NCBI RefSeq assembly: GCF_003464085.1
Contig: NZ_QSDR01000003.1
Location: 139,291-203,290 of the forward strand
Origin: Clostridium sp. AM58-1XD
GTDB taxonomy: Bacteria > Bacillota > Clostridia > Lachnospirales > Lachnospiraceae
Length of the DNA: 64,000 nucleotides
Direction: 5' to 3'
Shown: positions 17,330 through 25,828 of the stretch, piece after piece
Layout: each line of letters opens with the position of its first letter
Numbering within the stretch: position 1 is the first letter of the stretch
The notes under the pieces: model-generated
The model's database searches: none
Told to the model about the DNA's origin: nothing
Seen by the model: only the letters and a program-made list of their open reading frames with translations
Position numbers and translations under genes: made by a program

Positions 17330-18700
17330 CTATTGTATCGTAAACTGCCATTTCTTAACCTTTGGTTCGGGAAGGACATCTTTATACCGATAGATACTGA
17401 GCAGAATGCCCATCATGATATAAGTGACGACTGTAGTTCCCAGACCGTAAGAAAGAAAGGGCATGGACAGCTGGGAAAACAAAATAAATCCCATGTTGGA
17501 TAAAACGTAGCATAGCGTATGATCTAAAAGCGCCAATCCGCATGCCAGTCCGACCATCATGCCCAGACAGTTGGGATGGCGGAGAACGATTCGGAAGATC
17601 CTGATGAACAGGAGTACAAAGCCGGTCAGAATTATAAGACCGGGGATGATTCCCCAAGAGGTAAACAAAAACGTGATGATATAATCATAAGAAAATCCCG
17701 GAAGGAAACCAAAGACCTTCCCTGGTGAACCTCCCAGCAGCTGCCAGCCTCCCATGAGCTTACGTATGGTGGCGGTGATATAGGAAATTCCTTCCGGATC
17801 ATATATGAGATTGAAGAAAGCGGCAATCCTGGCTTTCTGATACGCTTTTAGCCACCCGAACTGGTCTGCGAGCAAAAGCCACAGGGCTCCGGTAAGCAGA
17901 GGGCCGACCGTCAGGAGGAGAAGCGCTGGACGACGGCTGACATGAAACCAGCCTTTGGCGACAGCGGCGCACACCATAAGAAGGAATATAATGCCCAGGC
18001 TGAAAGCTGTACGGGTGGAGCCCACGCCGCGACCGGCCAACAAAAGAGCGCACAGGCCATGCAGTATGCAAAGAAAGATCCTTCCGAAACCGCCTCCCCG
18101 GGCTCTGTATAGGATGCCGGCAAAAAGGGGAGCGAAGAGGTAGAGATAAATCCTGAGGTAGGGAAATGATCCCATCAAAACAGGTCCTGTGCAGACCACA
18201 AATAGTATGGAGAAGAAGAAAAGCCACCACAAAAGCAGAGAAAAGCGGCCGATCAGCGTATAATCAGCATAATAAATAACAGCCATGCACAACAATCCGA
18301 CCAAGGTATAACAGCATTGGTTGGCGAACTGGGAAAATCCTGGAAGTGGCAGAGGCGATGAAGAAGGGTCGGCAGCCAATACGGTTCCTGCGGTCAGGCA
18401 GATGTGATACTGCAGAATTAATCCCACAATGCTGAAAATACTTATGAATGCAAGGAGCTTCCAGTCCGGCCGGGGACGGTGTATCCGGTCCATTTCCACG
18501 CCGACAGAGACGGGATCGCCCATCTGCCGCAGGCTTTCTTTAAGCGCCTCTTCCTCTGTAAGACCATCTTCTATGAACGCCTCTTTCTGGTCTTCTATAT
18601 GGCAGGCGAGTTCCTCTGAAATATAACCTCTCGCTTTTTTGCACCGAATCTGGTCGGTTACGCTGCCAAGATATTCACTTAAAAGATCATACCGCTCCAT
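17330..18700 (-). CDS. FtsW/RodA/SpoVE-like membrane protein with N-terminal permease-prefix domain
   Basis: 456 residues. The start at 18700 follows GGGAGGTG and lies inside the end of padR. The first ~75 residues form a soluble permease-prefix domain (LSEYLGSVTDQIRCKKARGY then GLTEEEALKESLRQMGDP). About ten membrane spans follow, with a C-terminal SEDS-like block (SFLSYGLGTTVVTYIMMGIL-type) as in FtsW/RodA/SpoVE glycosyltransferases. Coupling to a PadR regulator suggests it is expressed under a specific stress or stage and is not a housekeeping cell-wall polymerase. Whether it retains glycosyltransferase activity is not clear from sequence. Confidence 0.82.
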   Translation of the reverse strand: MERYDLLSEYLGSVTDQIRCKKARGYISEELACHIEDQKEAFIEDGLTEEEALKESLRQMGDPVSVGVEMDRIHRPRPDWKLLAFISIFSIVGLILQYHICLTAGTVLAADPSSSPLPLPGFSQFANQCCYTLVGLLCMAVIYYADYTLIGRFSLLLWWLFFFSILFVVCTGPVLMGSFPYLRIYLYLFAPLFAGILYRARGGGFGRIFLCILHGLCALLLAGRGVGSTRTAFSLGIIFLLMVCAAVAKGWFHVSRRPALLLLTVGPLLTGALWLLLADQFGWLKAYQKARIAAFFNLIYDPEGISYITATIRKLMGGWQLLGGSPGKVFGFLPGFSYDYIITFLFTSWGIIPGLIILTGFVLLFIRIFRIVLRHPNCLGMMVGLACGLALLDHTLCYVLSNMGFILFSQLSMPFLSYGLGTTVVTYIMMGILLSIYRYKDVLPEPKVKKWQFTIQ

Positions 18701-19028
18701 AGACAGCACCTCCCAGCACCCGGGCCATCGCCCTTGCATATTCATTCCATTCGTGTTCCTTCTGATTCAGGGCCTTCTGGCCTTCTTTGGTTATGTGATA
18801 GTATTTTCTCATCTTACCGCCGGCTTCATCCTCATAAACAGTCAGATATCCCTGAGATACCAGTGAATGAAGAAGGGGATAGAGGGTCCCGGCTTTCAGT
18901 TCAAAGACATTTTCCGATCTCTTATCCAGCGTATCGATCATCTCATAACCATACATATCCTTTTCGGAAAGAAGCTTCAGAATAAGCAGAGACGTACTTC
19001 CCGAAAGCAGACTTTTATCAACGGACAT
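18687..19028 (-). CDS. PadR family transcriptional regulator
   Basis: 113-residue winged-helix regulator. The PadR core covers about 10-85 (LLILKLLSEKDMYGYEMIDTL, AGTLYPLLHSLVSQGYL, RKYYHITKEG). AAGGAGG precedes the ATG. Its 3' end overlaps the start of the permease-prefix protein by 14 bases, so the pair is translationally coupled; PadR plus a permease-prefix protein is a recurring arrangement in Clostridia. A perfect dyad in its own promoter suggests autoregulation. Confidence 0.92.
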   Translation of the reverse strand: MSVDKSLLSGSTSLLILKLLSEKDMYGYEMIDTLDKRSENVFELKAGTLYPLLHSLVSQGYLTVYEDEAGGKMRKYYHITKEGQKALNQKEHEWNEYARAMARVLGGAVYGAV

Positions 19029-19083
19029 AAACAGTACCTCCTTTTGTAGTTTGTATCGATCATCTATATATAATCATAAAGCA

Positions 19084-19112
19084 ACTATATATCGATATTC
19101 GATATATGTCAA
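19084..19112 (-). promoter_or_regulatory. padR promoter with a 9-3-9 palindromic operator
   Basis: On the minus strand TTGACA (19112-19107) is followed after 17 bases by TATAGT (19089-19084). The spacer is filled by the dyad at 19087-19107, arms ATATATCGA and TCGATATAT separated by three bases. A repressor bound there would block RNA polymerase. PadR as the ligand is inferred. Confidence 0.7.
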
Positions 19113-19123
19113 GTGCATGAATC

Positions 19124-19182
19124 AAATCAAGAAAAAATCCGGCTGCGGGCAAAAGCCCAAAAGCCGGATTTTTTCTTGATTT
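19124..19182 (-). terminator. 21-bp perfect hairpin terminator after the two-component genes
   Basis: AAATCAAG...CCGGCT (19124-19144) and its exact complement (19162-19182) form a 21-bp stem with an inner GGGC/GCCC loop. A/T runs on both sides make it bidirectional. Confidence 0.9.
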
Positions 19183-19202
19183 CAACTTTGTCTGTCATAC
19201 AG

Positions 19203-20621
19203 TCAAGTATTACAGGTTCGTCGCCTTAGGCAGCTGAAGATAAACTCCGTTCCCACGCCTTCTGTGCTGACTACGTCGATATTTTCTCCATGTGACTGGA
19301 TAATTTCCTTGACGATTGCAAGTCCAAGGCCTGTGCCTTTCTTGTCTTTTCCCCTGGAACTGTCGGACTTATAAAAGCGTTCCCATATCTTTTTAATATT
19401 TTCCTTCGGTATTCCGATGCCGGTATCCTTTACGGAAACGAATACCTTTTCATGACGTACAGCAGCCTGTACAAAGATCGTGGAATTATGATGGCTGAAC
19501 TTAATGGCATTGTCGATCAGATTATAGAGGACCTGCTGTATTTTACCAAGGTCGGCATAGACCATCTCGATGCTGTCTGAAAAGATCAGCTCAAAATTAA
19601 TTCCCTTGGCATCGCATGTCCCTTCAAAAGAAGCAGCCGTATCCTTAATAACACGGTTGATGTCAAAATTTGTTCTGGAAAGATAGCCCTTGCTGTCCAG
19701 GGTATTCAGAGTCAGCATACCCTGGGTGAGCTTATTCAGGCGCTCTGTTTCGGAGATTACCCGTTTTAAATATTTTTCCTGCATTTCAGTAGGTATGGTG
19801 CCGTCGATGATAGCTTCCAGATATCCTTTGATTGAGGTGAGGGGAGAACGGAAGTCATGAGAGACGTTGGCAATAAAAGTCCGCTGATATTCTTCCATCT
19901 TATTCAGCTCTCCGGACATATAATTCAGCGTTGCAGCAAGGTATCCCATTTCATCCTGAGTGCTTACCTGAATTCTGTAGTCCAGATTCCCTGCCGCATA
20001 TTCGTTGGCTCCGGCAGTGATTTTTTTGAGCGGAAAATAAACGATCTTGGTGAACACCAGCAGGATGATCAGAGAAAGACCGAAGATAATCAGCGATGTA
20101 ATGTAAATCAGATTCAGAATACTGTTGTGGCTGGCCGAAATTGCACTGACCGGCATATGGATGATTACGTAGCCGTAAGTGTTGTAATTGCCTGTAATGG
20201 GCGCGGAAACGCTTAAAACGTCATAATCATACAGTTCATAATAGTTTCCTATGCAATAGGATTTATTTCCTGTGGCGGTAGGATCAAAATTCTCGATCGC
20301 CATTCCGGCGCGCTTGGAGTCGTTGCTGTCCAGAATAATATTTCCGCGGCGGTTCACTACCCAGATATCAGCCTGAAGAAAGGCAGCTACGGCGTTCAGC
20401 TGTGGATAAGCGGCTGAAAGCTCTGTGGGCTGTTTTCCCTGATACGGTCCGCTGTATTTACCGGCAATCAAAGTAGCCTCGTCATAAAGCGATTCCGCCT
20501 TGTCACGTACGAGCTGGCGGAATGTGATGTGCGAGGCAAAGGTTGCAATTGTAATAAAACCCAGAAAACCAAAAATCAGATAGCCTACAATGAATTTATA
20601 ATAAAGAGACCGTAAATGCAT
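19203..20621 (-). CDS. sensor histidine kinase
   Basis: 472-residue membrane-bound kinase: transmembrane helix 1 (about 8-30), an extracytoplasmic sensor (about 31-167), transmembrane helix 2 (about 168-192), HAMP (about 193-245), HisKA with the phospho-accepting His at about 255 (NVSHDFRSPLTSIKG), and HATPase_c with N-box NLIDNAIKFS, G1 DTGIGIP and G2 GTGLGLAIV. Its ATG overlaps the stop of the response regulator (TAATG). The sensor domain shows no named motif, so the signal is unknown. Confidence 0.94.
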   Translation of the reverse strand: MHLRSLYYKFIVGYLIFGFLGFITIATFASHITFRQLVRDKAESLYDEATLIAGKYSGPYQGKQPTELSAAYPQLNAVAAFLQADIWVVNRRGNIILDSNDSKRAGMAIENFDPTATGNKSYCIGNYYELYDYDVLSVSAPITGNYNTYGYVIIHMPVSAISASHNSILNLIYITSLIIFGLSLIILLVFTKIVYFPLKKITAGANEYAAGNLDYRIQVSTQDEMGYLAATLNYMSGELNKMEEYQRTFIANVSHDFRSPLTSIKGYLEAIIDGTIPTEMQEKYLKRVISETERLNKLTQGMLTLNTLDSKGYLSRTNFDINRVIKDTAASFEGTCDAKGINFELIFSDSIEMVYADLGKIQQVLYNLIDNAIKFSHHNSTIFVQAAVRHEKVFVSVKDTGIGIPKENIKKIWERFYKSDSSRGKDKKGTGLGLAIVKEIIQSHGENIDVVSTEGVGTEFIFSCLRRRTCNT

Positions 20622-21331
20622 TATCGTTTTACCTCGAATTTATAGCCGATTCCCCATACAGTGGACAGAGACCAGCTTTCATGATCCTTGATTTTTTCGC
20701 GGAGCCGTTTGATATGTACATCCACGGTCCTTGTATCACCGATGTATTCATATCCCCATATATGGTCGAGCAGTTGTTCTCTGGTAAATACCTGGTTGGG
20801 AGATGAGGCCAGAAAATACAAAAGTTCCAGTTCCTTCGGAGGCATTTCAATGGAGTGGCCGCGGTAAATGACGGAATAATTTGTCAAGTTTACGGTCAGA
20901 TCCGGGTACTCTACGTAATTGCCCTGTTGCTGGACAGCGGCGGCAGGGGCAGGAGTAATGGGCTGGTAGCGCCTTAAAACGGCCTTGACGCGGGCGACCA
21001 GCTCCTTTGAATCGAAAGGTTTAATCATGTAATCGTCGGCGCCCAGTTCCAGTCCCAGCACCTTGTCGAAGATCTCACCCTTTGCGGACAGCATGATAAT
21101 AGGAACCTGAGAAGAAGTACGAATCTCGCGGCATACCTGATAACCGTCTATGCCCGGAAGCATGAGATCCAGAAGAATGATGTTCGGCTTAAATTCAACG
21201 AAGACTCTCAGCGCTTCTTCGCCGTCATTGACAATCATCGTCTCATAACATTCCTTCATCAGATAAAGGGAAATGAGTTCGGCAATATTCTCATCATCAT
21301 CCACGATCAATACTTTTTGTTTTTCTGCCAT
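20621..21331 (-). CDS. OmpR/PhoB-type response regulator
   Basis: 236 residues. The receiver domain (about 6-118) has acidic residues DDD at 11-13, phosphorylatable Asp55 in LLDLMLP and the conserved Lys in IKPF. The C-terminal winged helix (about 140-235) has LELLYFLASSPNQVFTREQL and the RTVDVHIKRLREKI recognition region. An Ala/Pro/Gln linker separates them. It partners the overlapping histidine kinase and starts 13 bases after mutS2. Confidence 0.96.
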   Translation of the reverse strand: MAEKQKVLIVDDDENIAELISLYLMKECYETMIVNDGEEALRVFVEFKPNIILLDLMLPGIDGYQVCREIRTSSQVPIIMLSAKGEIFDKVLGLELGADDYMIKPFDSKELVARVKAVLRRYQPITPAPAAAVQQQGNYVEYPDLTVNLTNYSVIYRGHSIEMPPKELELLYFLASSPNQVFTREQLLDHIWGYEYIGDTRTVDVHIKRLREKIKDHESWSLSTVWGIGYKFEVKR

Positions 21332-21344
21332 AGAAACCTCCTGT

Positions 21345-23723
21345 TTATTTAAATGTCACAATCGTAACGCCTGTATCGCCTTCGCCGAATTCGCCGAGGC
21401 GGAATTCCTTGACATATTTTAACTTCTTTAAATGCTTGTGAACGCCGGCCTTTAAAGCTCCGGTACCCCGCCCGTGGACAACGCGGACCTGATTAAGATG
21501 GGAAAGATAAGCATCATCCAGATATTTATCCAACACTGGAAGCGCTTCATCAACGGTCATTCCGATCAGGTTCACTTCCGGTGATATACTGCCGGATTTG
21601 GACATGCGTATTTTTCCGCTTCCCGTCTTGCTCAGGGCAGGACCGGTAAGAACCGGTTCGTCCAGCAGCTCAAGATCCTTTATGTTGACGAGTGAACGCA
21701 ATATACCCATCTGGACATATAAATCACCCCTGGCATTTGGGAGTGAGCTGACCGTTCCGTTCAGATTCATTGTCAGTACCCGCACCCCGTCGCCGATTTT
21801 CAGCTTTTTCGGGGAAACGGATTTTGCCGGTTTTTGCTTTTGCCTGTTTCCAAGAGTCAGATCCTTTTCCACATCACCCAGCTTTTCGCGCAGTTTTGTA
21901 CGCTCTGCCTCCAGTTGCTTGGACAGACCGGCAGAATCACCCAGCTTATTGATGCTGCGGATCGTCTGGTCCGCCGTCTCTTTGGCTTCCCGGAGGATGC
22001 GCTGAGCCTCTTCTTTGGCGTCGTGTATAAATGTTTCACGCCGTTCGTCGAGCCGCTCTTCTTTCTTTTCCAACCGTGATTTCAGCTGTTCAATCTCCGC
22101 TTTGTAGGCTTGTATCTCTTCTCGTTCCTTTTCAATCGTGACGCGGCTTTCTTCCAGATGGGCGATCAGGTCTTCAAACGTCTCATCCTTGGCCTCCAGA
22201 TGAGTCCTGGCATCATCTATAATATAGGACGGAAGGCCAAGTTTCTGGGAGATGGCAAAGGCGTTGCTCTTGCCTGGAATGCCGATCAGAAGGCGGTAGG
22301 TAGGCCTCAGCGTCTCCACGCTGAACTCGCAGCAGGCATTTTCCACACCAGGCGTCGTAAGGGCAAATACCTTCAGCTCGCTGTAGTGGGTAGTAGCCAT
22401 TGTCCTGCATTTCATATTGTGAAGGAAGGAAAGGATGGCGATCGCCAGCGCGGCTCCCTCGGTCGGGTCGGTGCCGGCTCCAAGTTCGTCGAACAGACAG
22501 AGGGAATTGGAGTCCGCCTGTTCCAGAATCCTGACAATGTTCGTCATATGTGAAGAAAATGTACTAAGGCTTTGCTCAATGCTCTGCTCGTCGCCGATAT
22601 CGGCAAAAATTTCTTCAAAGACAGACAGTTGGGAACCGTCAAACGCAGGAATGTGAAGTCCCGCCTGTCCCATCAGCGTGAAGAGGCCGACCGTTTTTAA
22701 GGATACGGTCTTTCCGCCTGTATTGGGGCCTGTGACGATGAGAAGATCGAAATCTTTGCCCAGACTGATATTGATGGGAACAACTGTATCCGGATTCAGC
22801 AGCGGATGGCGCCCGTCCTTGATATTGATATAATGATTCCTGTTAAATACAGGCGCACTGCAGCGGTAATGGCGGGACAGCGCAGCTTTTGCAAAGATAA
22901 AATCAAGCTTTGTGAGGATTTCCAGATCAGTTGTCAGTTCTTCGATGTACGGACAGACCTGATTGCTCAGATCAGCAAGAACCGCTTCGATTTCTTTCTG
23001 TTCCTGTATTTCCAACTCTCGAAGTTCATTGTTCAGCTTGATAATAGCCATTGGCTCTATAAAAAGTGTGGAACCGGTAGAAGACTGGTCGTGCACCATA
23101 CCGGAAACCTGATTTTTATATTCTGATTTTACCGGCAGACAATATCTGCCGTCTCTCATGGTAATAACGGCGTCCTGAAGGTAGGAACGGGTAGAATTTA
23201 AAATCGTATTCAGCTGTGTGTGTACCTTATCCTGAATGGACTTCATAGAACGGCGCACGTGGCGGAGTCCGGGGCTGGCTTCATCGCTGACTTCATCTTC
23301 GGAGATGATGCAGCGTTTGATCTCATTGTTGACAGGCGTCAACGGTTCCAGAGAACGGAACATGCCTTCCAGAGAATCATCGGGAAGCTCTGTTTCTTCA
23401 TGACGTCCGTATGCTTTGGCCCGGGCGGCTATGGTCATGACCGAGCTGATGGCCAGGAGTTCCGGAATGCTGAGAGAGCTGCCTATTTCCAAACGCTTTA
23501 AGGAATCACGGATATCCTTTAATCCGCTGAAGGAAACGGTTCCCTTCTGGCGCACACGGGTAACAGCATCCGTCGTTTCCAGCTGATTCTGTACGATTTC
23601 GTCAAAGTCTGAAGACGGGACAAGACTGCGGCAGAGGTCCCTGCCAGCGGTAGAGGAAGCATAGTCTGCCAGCTGGTCGATAATTTTATTATATTCCAAC
23701 GTTTTTAACGCTTTTTGATTCAT
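21345..23723 (-). CDS. mutS2: endonuclease MutS2
   Basis: 792-residue MutS-like ATPase with a C-terminal Smr nuclease domain, linked to control of recombination and, in Bacillus, to splitting of collided ribosomes. The start at 23723 follows AAGGTGA. Walker A is GPNTGGKTVSLKT, Walker B/signature is SLCLFDELGAGTDPTEGAA, a charged coiled coil spans about 515-625, and the Smr domain ends the protein (LIGMTVDEAL, VRVVHGRGTGALK). Full length for the family. First gene of a transcript with the two-component pair. Confidence 0.97.
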   Translation of the reverse strand: MNQKALKTLEYNKIIDQLADYASSTAGRDLCRSLVPSSDFDEIVQNQLETTDAVTRVRQKGTVSFSGLKDIRDSLKRLEIGSSLSIPELLAISSVMTIAARAKAYGRHEETELPDDSLEGMFRSLEPLTPVNNEIKRCIISEDEVSDEASPGLRHVRRSMKSIQDKVHTQLNTILNSTRSYLQDAVITMRDGRYCLPVKSEYKNQVSGMVHDQSSTGSTLFIEPMAIIKLNNELRELEIQEQKEIEAVLADLSNQVCPYIEELTTDLEILTKLDFIFAKAALSRHYRCSAPVFNRNHYINIKDGRHPLLNPDTVVPINISLGKDFDLLIVTGPNTGGKTVSLKTVGLFTLMGQAGLHIPAFDGSQLSVFEEIFADIGDEQSIEQSLSTFSSHMTNIVRILEQADSNSLCLFDELGAGTDPTEGAALAIAILSFLHNMKCRTMATTHYSELKVFALTTPGVENACCEFSVETLRPTYRLLIGIPGKSNAFAISQKLGLPSYIIDDARTHLEAKDETFEDLIAHLEESRVTIEKEREEIQAYKAEIEQLKSRLEKKEERLDERRETFIHDAKEEAQRILREAKETADQTIRSINKLGDSAGLSKQLEAERTKLREKLGDVEKDLTLGNRQKQKPAKSVSPKKLKIGDGVRVLTMNLNGTVSSLPNARGDLYVQMGILRSLVNIKDLELLDEPVLTGPALSKTGSGKIRMSKSGSISPEVNLIGMTVDEALPVLDKYLDDAYLSHLNQVRVVHGRGTGALKAGVHKHLKKLKYVKEFRLGEFGEGDTGVTIVTFK

Positions 23724-23800
23724 TGAAATCACCTTTTCTTTTATTATGACTGATTATTTATATTATGAGAATTTACGGTTATATTTATCACTGTTAAAAG

Positions 23801-23835
23801 TGCGCAGATATAATGTCCGCTATGCGCACATTATA
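23801..23835. repeat. 35-bp intergenic repeat, copy 1
   Basis: TGCGCAGATATAATGTCCGC followed by TATGCGCACATTATA. It differs from copy 2 at one position, and its TATAATGT/ACATTATA arms can fold. Between the copies lie two further hairpins (GATAGGC/GCCTATC and TTTCTGCG/CGCAGAAA). Confidence 0.85.
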
Positions 23836-23910
23836 CGATAGGCTTAAGCGCCTATCGGCCTCCGGCGGAAAAGAGCGCCCATATTTCTGCGGAGAACGCA
23901 GAAAATGGAA

Positions 23911-23945
23911 TGCGCAGATATAATGTCTGCTATGCGCACATTATA
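23911..23945. repeat. 35-bp intergenic repeat, copy 2
   Basis: Direct repeat of the element at 23801, 110 bases downstream, with C replaced by T in the loop. The whole block fills the divergent spacer between mutS2 and the HtrA-like gene. Confidence 0.85.
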
Positions 23946-24015
23946 TCATAGAACACAGAGCATTTACCAGTCCTTTTGAGAAGAGGATTTTTACGGGGGC
24001 GGCCAGCAGAAAGGC

Positions 24016-24044
24016 TTGCATAAGAACAGGAAGAAAAGTATAAT
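24016..24044 (+). promoter_or_regulatory. promoter of the HtrA-like gene
   Basis: TTGCAT at 24016-24021, a 17-base spacer and TATAAT at 24039-24044. Confidence 0.6.
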
Positions 24045-24124
24045 AGGAATAGATTTCAAAAAACTGAAAATGGGACAGCATGCTGCAGGGTATTGTGGAT
24101 ACCTGCTTTGACAGGAGGTTGTTT

Positions 24125-25435
24125 ATGCCGGAGATAAAGGGACCAGGGAGCGAGTTGCCGAAAAAGAAGAAATTTATTAATGAAAAGATCGTAAAACAGC
24201 CAATGACGAGGAGGCAGTTGGCGAAACGGGCTGCCGCCTTTTTATTTCTTGCCGCCCTGTTTGGCGTAATTGCGGCAGTTACCTTTGTTCTGTCAAAACC
24301 GTTTGCCGAGCGGTATATCGGCGGAAATGGTACAGGGGAAAGCCAGACGATCAGTATTCCCAAGGATGAGGAGACGACACCGGCGGCAGAACCGACGACA
24401 GAGGCAGAAGAGAAGGAGTCAACACCGATCAGCGAGCTGGTGAAAGACGCAGTGGAAAATTACCATTTTGACATTCATGATGTGGACGACATATTTAATA
24501 ATCTGAAACAGGCAGGGCAGAAAGCAAATAAGAGCATTGTAACCGTTCACTCTGTAAAGAGACAGACGGACTGGTTTGACAATCCGATCGAGAGTGCGGG
24601 ACAGTATGCGGGCGCCGTGATCGCTGTTACGGACAGTGAGATACTTGTGATCGTACCGGAGACGGCTTTAGAGGCGGCCGACGCCATTCACGTGACGCTT
24701 TATGACGGAACGGAGCTGAAGGGAACAAAGAAGCAGGCCGACAAGGTTACTGGTCTTGCTGTTATCAGCGTAAAGAAGTCAGAGCTGCCTAAAGAAAAGC
24801 TGACTGCGATTGAGCCGTTCAAACTGGGCAATTCCTATACGGTGAAGGCAGGCGATCTGGTTCTTTCCGTGGGTGCGCCTCTCGGTATGCCATATTCGTT
24901 TGACTATGGAACGGTTCACTATGTGGCAAGAAATGTTCAGACGACGGACGGAACTACAGGTATTATGTTTGCCGGTGTCAGGGGAAATGCAGATGCCGGA
25001 ACATTTCTTTTGAATACGGCAGGAGAAATTATCGGCTGGATTACAGATAATTACGAGAATGAATCGAATTCCGGTACGACGATTGCGGAAGGAATATCAG
25101 ATTATAAGGGGATTCTGGAAAAAATGAGCAACGGAATTCCTGTCGCTTATCTCGGAATCAAGGGGCAGGAAATTACGGAAGATATGACAGGTGACGGTAC
25201 TCCAAAGGGCATTTATGTATATGAATCCATATCCGGAGGCCCTGCGTATTCGGCAGGCATCCAGAATGGGGATATCATTACGCAGATGAATGGAGAGCCG
25301 GTACTGACGATGAAGGAGTTTCAGGCCAGAATTGAAAAAATGGATGAAGGCCAGCCTGTAGAAATTGTCATAAACCGCAATGGGAGAGAGGAGTATACAG
25401 AGCTTCAGTATCAGGTTGTGCCTGGAGCCAGATGA
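24125..25435 (+). CDS. HtrA-like membrane-anchored PDZ protein with a degenerate protease site
   Basis: 436 residues. AGGAGG at about 24113 fixes the start at 24125. A short basic cytoplasmic part, one membrane span (about 32-54) and a Glu/Thr-rich linker lead to an S1C trypsin-like domain (about 120-325) and a C-terminal PDZ domain (about 335-430, with GGPAYSAGIQNGDII and the substrate-groove segment YLGIKG). The triad looks lost: the NHV histidine region reads VPETAL (about 177), the Asp region reads KVTGLAVI, and the GNSGGP serine loop reads GNADAGTFLL (about 286). It is probably a pseudoprotease that binds peptides or scaffolds an envelope process. Confidence 0.82.
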   Translation: MPEIKGPGSELPKKKKFINEKIVKQPMTRRQLAKRAAAFLFLAALFGVIAAVTFVLSKPFAERYIGGNGTGESQTISIPKDEETTPAAEPTTEAEEKESTPISELVKDAVENYHFDIHDVDDIFNNLKQAGQKANKSIVTVHSVKRQTDWFDNPIESAGQYAGAVIAVTDSEILVIVPETALEAADAIHVTLYDGTELKGTKKQADKVTGLAVISVKKSELPKEKLTAIEPFKLGNSYTVKAGDLVLSVGAPLGMPYSFDYGTVHYVARNVQTTDGTTGIMFAGVRGNADAGTFLLNTAGEIIGWITDNYENESNSGTTIAEGISDYKGILEKMSNGIPVAYLGIKGQEITEDMTGDGTPKGIYVYESISGGPAYSAGIQNGDIITQMNGEPVLTMKEFQARIEKMDEGQPVEIVINRNGREEYTELQYQVVPGAR

Positions 25436-25531
25436 TCCGACAGCACGTAAGAATGATCGTGGGCCGTGAGTTGAGACAGAGCGCTTAACCAGGCCGGAAT
25501 GGGCTGGAAAGCAGAACACAATGTATGACTG

Positions 25532-25650
25532 GAGGGTGTCGCAAAAAGGAATAAAGTATTGCCGCTGATACAAGATGGATTGACTTGGCAACTGCCTGGA
25601 ACGCAATCTGGTATCAGTGGCACAGCTGATTCGATTTTTGCAACACCCTC
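25532..25650 (+). terminator. 119-base multi-stem hairpin (repeat element B), probable terminator
   Basis: GAGGGTGTCGCAAAAA (25532-25547) pairs with TTTTTGCAACACCCTC (25635-25650). Inside, GCCGCTGATAC (25561-25571) pairs with GTATCAGTGGC (25611-25621). The tail TCTGTCTTTTC follows. The inner core resembles those at 39524 and 46155. The remaining bases of the 25436-25828 gap hold no gene that I can support. Confidence 0.65.
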
Positions 25651-25828
25651 TGTCTTTTCGTTTCAGGGGGCGCCGGCGGCGTGGCAAAATCTGACGCGGA
25701 ATTACTTCTGCTTGCAGGAGTAAGAATGTTCCTGTATACTTGAGAATGACCGCAATTCAGGCTGTTTTTGGTGGAAGGAAAATCAGAATCGGCCAAACGA
25801 CATAGAGAATGGAAAAGAGGAGAATAAA

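Noticed and set aside
23801..23945. CRISPR-like array
   Set aside because: Only two repeats with a 75-base structured interval, and no cas genes.
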